Of a DNA stretch of 64,000 bases, positions 57,840 to 64,000 are shown piece after piece. Position 1 is the first letter of the stretch. Each line of letters begins with the position of its first letter. The notes under the pieces are model-generated. The model was not told the origin of the DNA. It worked only from the letters and a program-made list of their open reading frames with translations, and did not search any database. The translations under genes and the position numbers were made by a program. The stretch spans positions 3,906,001 to 3,970,000 of the forward strand of contig NC_070569.1 in the NCBI RefSeq assembly GCF_026914185.1. The letters run 5' to 3'. Source of the stretch: Puccinia triticina. Taxonomy: Eukaryota; Basidiomycota; Pucciniomycetes; Pucciniales; Pucciniaceae.

Positions 57840-58604
57840 TAGATGACACAAGCCTGTCGCAGTCTTGTATATAGCGTGGTCATCTTTCATTCCTGGCTCA
57901 GCAGAGAACTGATCCCCTTTCTCTCTGAGCCAGGTAAGCTCTTTGATTCTTCTGTTGTCCCTTCTCTTTCATGCTTCTCACAGAGAGAACTGATCCCCTT
58001 TCTCTCTGAGTCAGATCTAGTAATCAAAAGCCCCAAAGTTTGGTCCTAGAACTCCTCATCCGCGCCCGTTCCGCCTCTCATCCGCCCTCCGCTCCAGTGA
58101 AGGGATTCAACCCTTACACATAACCGCATAACGGGCAAGTTGCCGGCTGGAAGCGCAACCGGAGAACCATTGGGATCAGGAGCAGTACCAACTATAAGCG
58201 GAGTTTCAAGCGGATCATACGGACTTCAGCCATCACCAAAAGACTTGGACATGGATGGGCCTATAGAGAACAAAATACCGGTGGTGGTATCACAGCCAGC
58301 AGGCGCGAAGATATGGCCACGGGATTACCCTAACTTGTGGTTTATAGCGGACGACATGGAGCGGTTCTTGGATTGCTTCAACAACCCGGCGGCGCAGGAA
58401 ACCCTGTCTGAAGGAGATAAGGTGAGGCAGGTTGTGAATTTCTTTCTGGAAGGTGAGGAAATGAAAGGATTTGTCAAGAAGCATTGGCCTAAATTGCGGC
58501 TGGAGATTCTGGATTGCTGGGGAGATCAGGGCCCGTGTTATTGGGAAGCGGACATAGAAAAGGTGGAAGACAAAATGGCCAAGAAGGGAGGTGTATGGAC
58601 TTGA
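57840..58604 (+). mobile_element. LTR-retroelement leader and gag-like fragment
   Basis: 57890-58020 has a direct repeat 'gaactgatcccctttctctc'. A leader with 'gaagggattcaacccttaca' follows. A 154-codon frame (58140-58604, start uncertain because no ATG opens it) codes for a helical, Trp-rich protein with DYPNLWFIADDMERFLDCF and GDKVRQVVNFFLEGEEMKGF. This resembles the capsid-like part of Gag in fungal LTR elements. No protease, reverse transcriptase or integrase follows, so it is a fragment. Placement in Gag is by general character, not a signature motif. Confidence 0.55.
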
Positions 58605-59115
58605 GCGGAGTATTTGGCGTACACGACGGACTTTGTGCAGGAGATTGAGATCTTTATAAACTTTATTGCAGCACACAAACTAAATCTAGTACTATAGTAG
58701 TATAACACTAAAAACAATAAAGGTTAATAAAAGGGAATAGAAGATCTGATTGAAGAATAAAATCACGTATACCTTCTTATAGTTTGGGTCCTGACTATAA
58801 CTTGAAAAAATTCTTAAAGGAAGATTTTAACAGGATTGAAAGGTAACAGACAAGACAAGCCTATGAAAAGAAAACAAGTTAATATTGAGAGAAGCACAAG
58901 TGAGGGGGTAGAGAGAAGACTGTTGAGAAACAAGTGGAAAGTCAAGAAATACCTCCACTTTTGTCTGAACCGGGCTCCTCCTGAGTCTTCTGAATCTAGT
59001 CTTGTTTTTTGAATTGGAACCAAAAAGCACAATGGGACATTTATCAAAGATGGATTAAGGGCTTGTATGTTTGACAGAGTGGATGCAATGGATTCTACAG
59101 CAGTCAAGTCACTGT
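58605..59115. other. Spacer, nothing recognised
   Basis: AT-rich. Short frames only. Confidence 0.4.
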
Positions 59116-59306
59116 CAATATGAAAAAAACTCGAGAAACCCCTGTCAGTTGACATGCGGCATACTTGCGTTCATAGGGAATGACTTTGGGTACCCGGCAC
59201 CCGTGGGCGGGTACCCCTCACACCCGTCGCGCACCCGCCAGGCGGTGCCGGGTGCGGTGTTGGGTGTCGGCTTTTGGAGAAAAAACAGCCAGGTACCCGG
59301 GTACCC

Positions 59307-59355
59307 CCCCTGTGGGGGGCGGGGGGCGCCGGGGGGGGGCGGGGGGGCGAGGGAG
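59307..59355 (+). other. G-run tract, possible G-quadruplex
   Basis: A short C run is followed by at least six G runs of 4-9 (ggggggcggggggcgccggg and onward) between the left hAT terminus and the transposase start. Confidence 0.7.
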
Positions 59356-59427
59356 GGATCATGGGCGCCAGTCGGACATTGGGTATCAGCAATATCCCTT
59401 ACATCCATCCACATCTTGGCCGCCAAC

Positions 59428-62400
59428 ATGCCAGTACCAGTCGCATCAGGAGGACTTTGCCTACTGACAGACGAGGAGGAGTTACGTGAGTAGGCTGGAT
59501 GGCTTCATTCTACTTGTTAAAAACTAAAATCCCACATCTAACAACTGTTCCACATTACTAGTTCGAGCTCAGAAGGTTGCCAAGAATTCCATCAGCGTCA
59601 GCTATAAATCTTACGGAAAACCCGAGCTTTCCGATCAAAAAGATAAGACTGGGAGTGCCAGTACCAGTCGCATCAGGAGGACTTTGCCTACTGACAGACA
59701 AGGAGGAGTTACGTGAGTAGGCTGTATGGCTTCATTCTACTTGTTAAAAACTAAAATCCCACATCTAACAACTGTTCCACATTACTAGTTCGAGCTCAGA
59801 AGGTTGCCGAGAATTCCATCAGCGTCAGCTATAAATCTTACGGAAAACCCGAGCTTTCCGATCAAAAAGATAAGACTGGGAGGCGGATGATCGCATACCC
59901 CTGCCTCTTGTAAGTTTCTTTTCTTGTTTCTTTACCCCTACAACACTTTGTAGGTAGATTGCTGAAGGCCATATTCAGGTGTGGAAATAGGATTAGCCGG
60001 CCAACCTCGGACTCCTCATGTAGTAACCTCATCAAGCATGCATCAAATTGCATCCGGAAGCTTAACAAAACACAAAAGAACCGTACATTAGATGGGTTTG
60101 GGATTACAGGAACTGGGGCGATCGAAGAAAAAGAGGTATGTGGCTTATGATGATTCACTTTTAGATCGGGCTCTTATTGTTGATATGCCTCAGGTTCCGC
60201 AACTATGTGCAATATGGTGCGCTGAAGCTGCTTGGCCTTTTTCGGCACTCATGGACGCTAGCCATCAAAAGATCCTCCATCCGACTGTTCTCAAGAATTT
60301 GCCAACCAAAAAAGCGGTCTCCAAAGACATTCACTTACTTTACTTGGCAATACAAGACAGCTACCGATCTAGATTGCAGGTAAGGGCCCCTTCTTTTTCC
60401 TTTCTTGTGCAATGATGTTACAAATCAACTGATTTTATGTCATTAGGCACACAAAGGTGCCTTATACTTAGGGGTTGACGCCTGGCAGTCACCAAACGGG
60501 TATGACATCTTAGGTGTGGTTATATATAGATTAAAAGAAGAAGACACCGGTGAGTTTGAACTAGAGGCCATGCCTCTTGACTTTGTTCAACTTTCCCAAC
60601 GGCACACTAGCGAGTACTTGGCCAAGACAATGCGACTGATTGTAGAGAAGTTTGGTATCCAGAATCAGGTAAGCCATATACTTTCTCTCAAGTAGTCTCT
60701 TCCAAAGCCTGACTGAGCTTTTTGGTTATTAGATTTGTGGGATGGTGAGCGACAACGCATCAAAAAATGAAGCAATGGTCAAGGAGCTCAAGAGGTCAAA
60801 GTGGACACGGTTCAAGGGTGATTCCGAATGGATTCGCTGCTTCGCTCATATCCTGAACCTGATTGTCCAGGGGATCCTTCGGCAGTTTGGAACCCATAGG
60901 AAGAAGACTAAGACGGGATCAATTTCATTATTGGTGGAGCCTGATGGTTCATCTTCTGAAGAGGACGATGCGGAGGGACAAATTCAAATGTAAATTGGTT
61001 TGTCTCTCATTTTCTGGACTGTTTGAATCAATCCTGATCATGTTTACGCTGTTATTCAAGCCTTGCCCGCGGTGAAGAGCCCGTTGCATTGTCCAATGAA
61101 GAATTAAGTGATGGTGATTCAAATCCTGAGGCCAATAATGAAGATTCTGAATCCCTTGTGGAGGAGGATATTGAAAATGTGAGTGATGAAGATGAAGGCA
61201 ATATCTATACAAGTGCATCTTGCAAAGGAAGTTTGGCCAAAGTAAGTGAAAGTATGCATACTATGCTCAAATTGCATGTTAAAAATTTTTGTACTGATGT
61301 TGAATGTGGCTGTAGTTCCGTGCAATAGCCAGGAAATTACAATTCTCTCCCAATTCGCGGGCCGAGTTTGTTGAGATATGTCAAGAGAAATGGTGCAACA
61401 CACCGCATTCGATTGAAAGAGATGTTTGTACGAGATGGAATTCCACAAATTCTCAACTCAAAAGCATAATCCGGTGCGAAGCCGCATTGTAAGTTTCATT
61501 TCATCTCATTTTTCTCGGATTAACTATAGCTGAGCCCTTTTTACAATATCAAAGACCCGAATGGCAGCGACTTAAACGGCATGGCGTGGACCACAAGTTT
61601 CATGTGGACAAGTCCAACTTTTGCATGGCGCGCAATTTGGTTCAAGTCCTCAATCTGTTTCATGAGATAACTCTACAAGTATCTGTTCCTGGGTCGGCCC
61701 GTTTGGCAGACACAGTGGTATTCATTGACCAAATCACTGATCATTTATCAACAGCTATCAAGAACAAGGAATATCCTCCAGCTTTGAGGAATGCATGCCG
61801 GATTGGATTGAAGATCACAAACAAATATTACAGTCTGACCAACACATCTCCTCTCTACAGAATTGCAATTCGTAAGTTCTTTCTTCTTTGATTTATCAAA
61901 CAATTAATATTTAATGACTTGTATTATTTTTGGTTTCAGTCCTACACCCCTCGTTTTGGGACGAATACTTTAAGTTGGCAAACTGGGAGCCCAATTGGAT
62001 CGCCGAGGCTATACGCCTTGCACGGGACATGTGGGTTTCTCATTACAAGCCACAATCTTTACCGAATCCCTCTGCTACACCTGATACCTCGTCCACAGTA
62101 AGTTGAATTTTATTTATTATCAAACTATCTATTTCATTAATGTTGATGTACGCTTATATCATCTCACAGCCCAAGACTGGCATGCTTTCTGGCCTCAGTC
62201 TAGCTGCAGCTGCCCGAGGGGGTAATAGGTCATCAGACGCATTGGACATGTGGCTCTCCGGAGGACTTATCCTGGAGGGTAACAACCCTGTGAATCCACT
62301 AAAGTGGTGGATCCAGCAAAAACGTACCGGCAACACACACGGGGGCCTTGTACACATGGCATTGGATCTTTTAAGCTGCCCCGGTAAGTTTTCATCTGTA

Positions 62401-62674
62401 TCACTTATATTGCTTGCCATAACTAACTAGTCTCAAACTCACAGGAACATCCGTTGACATCAAGAGATCATTTAGCTTTGGGGCCAACTATGTTACATCG
62501 CGGAGGCACCGACTTACGCCAAAGTCAGTAAGTCGCGGGATGACTGTTGCCTTCTACTCAAAGAACAACAAAGTTGAACGAGGAGCTTTAGCCGAATGGA
62601 AAGGGGCAACAACTTTGAACAAGAAGATGCAGCAGAAAGGAAAAAGGAAGGTGGTAGTTGTGGACAATGATTGA
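59428..62674 (+). CDS. hAT-family transposase, multi-exon, apparently intact
   Basis: Cut-and-paste transposase. Starting at the ATG 59428 (MPVPVASGGLCLLTDEEEL), exons follow in phase with GT-AG introns. A BED-type zinc finger is spread over the second and third exons (Cys pair near 59904-59955, then SSCSNLIKHASNC). Catalytic-core blocks are YLGVDAWQS (first Asp) and GMVSDNASKNEAMVKEL (second Asp); the hAT signature CFAHILNLIVQ follows. Then come an acidic insert (EELSDGDSNPEANNEDSES), RDVCTRWNST, FWDEYFKLANWE, and the hAT dimerisation region (ALDMWLSGG ... NPLKWWIQQK ... MALDLLSCPGTSVDIKRSFS). The stop is at 62672-62674. Introns near 60380, 60670, 60991, 61236, 61489, 61872, 62100 and 62384 were checked by phase. 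A 227-bp tandem duplication affects the N-terminal exons. Confidence 0.85.
59430..59882 (+). repeat. 227-bp tandem duplication within the hAT transposase gene
   Basis: Copy 1 (59430-59656) and copy 2 (59657-59882) differ at only about three positions (for example gacgagg/gacaagg). Each holds the end of exon 1, an intron and most of exon 2. Read straight, the second copy breaks the frame. Splicing from the copy-1 donor (about 59486) to the copy-2 acceptor (about 59789) restores a normal message. Confidence 0.9.
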
Positions 62675-62877
62675 CTGCCACCTCTTGTACATTTTTTCTA
62701 CATTTTTTCATCTTTAAGAAATTTACAAACTTGTTTTGTGCGCTAAAAGTTGGGGGTACCCGCGGGTACCCTCCAAAAGTACCCGCGGGACCCGCCAGGC
62801 GGTGCCGGGTGCGGTGCCGGGTGTTGGGTTTGGGCCAAAAAACAGGGGGGTACCCGGGTCCACTGGGGCATTCCCTA

Positions 62878-63516
62878 GGAGGGATGCCTCCCGCTTGAAA
62901 GGGTGCCCGTATGTATTGAGGTGCTACTGCTGTGCCAGCTGAGCAGCTCAACACTAACTGAGCACAAAGTTAATGTGGTGGCTGGTGTGGCTAAGCAGAG
63001 TCTGAACATACTGCTTAGGCTGAGCTAATCCATAAAAATACATGGATTCAACCAGGAATAAAGCTGGACAAACTCAGGTATGTGGCATTGTATCAGCCTG
63101 GATCTGGCATGTCAACTGACACCAGTTTCTCAAGTTTTTTTCATAGTGTGTCTGTGCGCAGGTTGAGTGACTTTGAAGTTTTCAGTGGCCAAGCTTAGAC
63201 AACACATTAGGGGGTTTCAAAGTTGAAATCAGGTCGCGCAGGACCTTGATCAGGTCCAATTTCCAGGAAAAAAAATCGCTGCCAAAAACACCGACCTGGG
63301 GGCTCTACTTTGAACGCCCCCAAATGCAAGAATCTCCTGATCTTGCATCAGAAGTTTCCAACCTGGAGGCAGAAACATTTTGTCTGTAACGGGCTACCTC
63401 CCGGAGTCCGGACTGGTCTCTACTAAGTACTCCCTAGCCGGGAGTGGGAACATATCATCCCTGGTGTGATGGAATTCATTTTGCTTATTTCTATCTGGAA
63501 TTGGTAGAAGAGAGGT
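62878..63516. other. Spacer with MITE end, no gene
   Basis: 63207-63320 is bounded by GGGGGTTTCAAAGTTGAA and 'ctttgaacgccccc', a short MITE of the 6385 family. It includes the right outer arm at 63099-63142. No gene recognised. Confidence 0.5.
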
Positions 63517-64000
63517 TCATTGGAGAGTAATTTCTGGATTGTGAGACATATTTTCTACATAACAAATTATGATTTCATTCAAGAATTGCTTGAAAATAAA
63601 AGTTATTTCTCTTTGAATTTGACCAGAAATAAACCTGGGAGTAGTAATATGGGATGCTAATCCATCTCTTGAGGAATTGATCCATCTGGTTATAATGGTC
63701 CAACAAAAGGAAAGGCAATTGGCGGTATTAGATAAGTTCACTCCGACTAAACGGCCTGTTCTTTGATCTTCATATTTTGAATCATCATACTTGTCAATAG
63801 ATTCCCCCACATACTTGAAAAACTTTTTCCCAGCTTCTTGCCTTTGCGACTTCAATGTAGGCACATCTCCACTCTCCATACCTTGGACTGGAATGACTGT
63901 GTTGATCAAATCTACGTGGAATAGGTAGAGAGGTAGTACATTCAGGATGCATTCCAACTCTTTTAATAGCTGTGAGGAAAAATTTCTTTCTATTGCTTGG
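63517..64000 (-). CDS. Putative secreted protein, copy C (partial, runs off the window)
   Basis: The C-terminal part only; the coding frame continues past position 64000 (the upstream bases still read ...AIERNFSSQLLKELE). Motifs parallel to copies A and B: CILNVLPLYLFHVDLINT, LKSQRQEAGKKFFKYVG, DQRTGRLVGVNLSNTA, IITRWINSSRDGLASH, FKQFLNEIIICYVENM. Stop at 63517-63519. It is closest to copy B and has the uninterrupted junction that the MITE broke in B. Function unknown. Confidence 0.82.
   Translation of the reverse strand, partial: QAIERNFSSQLLKELECILNVLPLYLFHVDLINTVIPVQGMESGDVPTLKSQRQEAGKKFFKYVGESIDKYDDSKYEDQRTGRLVGVNLSNTANCLSFCWTIITRWINSSRDGLASHITTPRFISGQIQREITFIFKQFLNEIIICYVENMSHNPEITLQ

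Larger units (their letters stand above)
59174..62877 (+). mobile_element. Full-length hAT transposon
   Basis: The left end TAGGGAATGA and right end (G)CATTCCCTA are inverted. Subterminal GGGTACC and 'ggcggtgccgggtgcggt' blocks occur at both ends (59181-59275 and 62755-62860). The flanks tgcgttca and ggagggat do not match, so either the duplication has decayed or the ends have recombined. It carries the transposase gene below. Length about 3.7 kb. Confidence 0.82.
59116..63147. mobile_element. Outer inverted-repeat element invaded by a hAT transposon
   Basis: Left arm (tatgaaaaaaactcgagaaa ... gttgacatgc, about 59118-59155) and right arm (gcatgtcaactgacaccagt ... tttttttcata, about 63099-63142) are inverted. 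They belong to the family at 23278-23751 and 26247-26342. The hAT at 59174-62877 lies between them. Confidence 0.6.

Noticed and set aside
61089..61328. Short acidic frame as a separate gene
   Set aside because: It is an exon of the hAT transposase (acidic insert) in phase with its neighbours.

Overview
The window reads as nuclear DNA of a basidiomycete, most likely a rust fungus (Pucciniales). Genes are split by many short GT-AG introns and sit as small islands in AT-rich, transposon-dense DNA. They are fungal housekeeping types, plus a local family of fast-evolving proteins with N-terminal signal-like segments, as rusts often carry. The exact genus is inference; nothing here fixes it.

Layout. 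1-7.3 kb is repeat DNA: a foldback element of nested palindromes, two solo LTRs, a 41-bp minisatellite and a MITE. 7.4-21.4 kb is a gene island: an ArfGAP (minus), divergent from an RSC7/NPL6-type chromatin-remodelling subunit; a mitochondrial two-HMG-box protein; a secreted proteinase K-like subtilase; a BAG-domain cochaperone (minus); and an unrecognised gene that appears frameshifted. 21.4-26.5 kb is a run of terminal-inverted-repeat (TIR) elements, several with visible target-site duplications (TSDs). 26.5-33.4 kb holds a SIRT4-type sirtuin (minus) divergent from the ATP synthase assembly factor FMC1, then a multi-pass membrane protein. 33.8-41 kb is repeat DNA with a hAT deletion derivative bounded by an 8-bp TSD. 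41.1-49.3 kb holds ornithine carbamoyltransferase (minus) divergent from mitochondrial ribosomal protein uS9m, then a tandem duplication that copied the 3' end of the uS9m gene together with the next gene, a putative secreted protein; the second copy is cut by a MITE. 49.3-64 kb is mostly repeats: a 39-bp minisatellite, two solo LTRs in opposite orientation, a non-coding hAT element with an 8-bp TSD, a retroelement gag-like fragment, a full-length hAT transposon with a spliceable transposase gene, and a partial third copy of the putative secreted protein at the right edge.

How the parts relate. Two of the three divergent pairs (SIRT4/FMC1 and OTC/uS9m) join mitochondrial functions over intergenic spans of about 215 and 155 bp, which suggests shared promoters. 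The transposons share a recurring plan: conserved termini around interiors filled with different minisatellites. One dispersed core, ACCGGTCAT or GGCCATTGAG, recurs at many places and was the insertion target of two solo LTRs. I see no CRISPR array, no prokaryotic operon and no tRNA or rRNA gene that I can support. Exon coordinates were derived by hand from splice signals, reading phase and family similarity.
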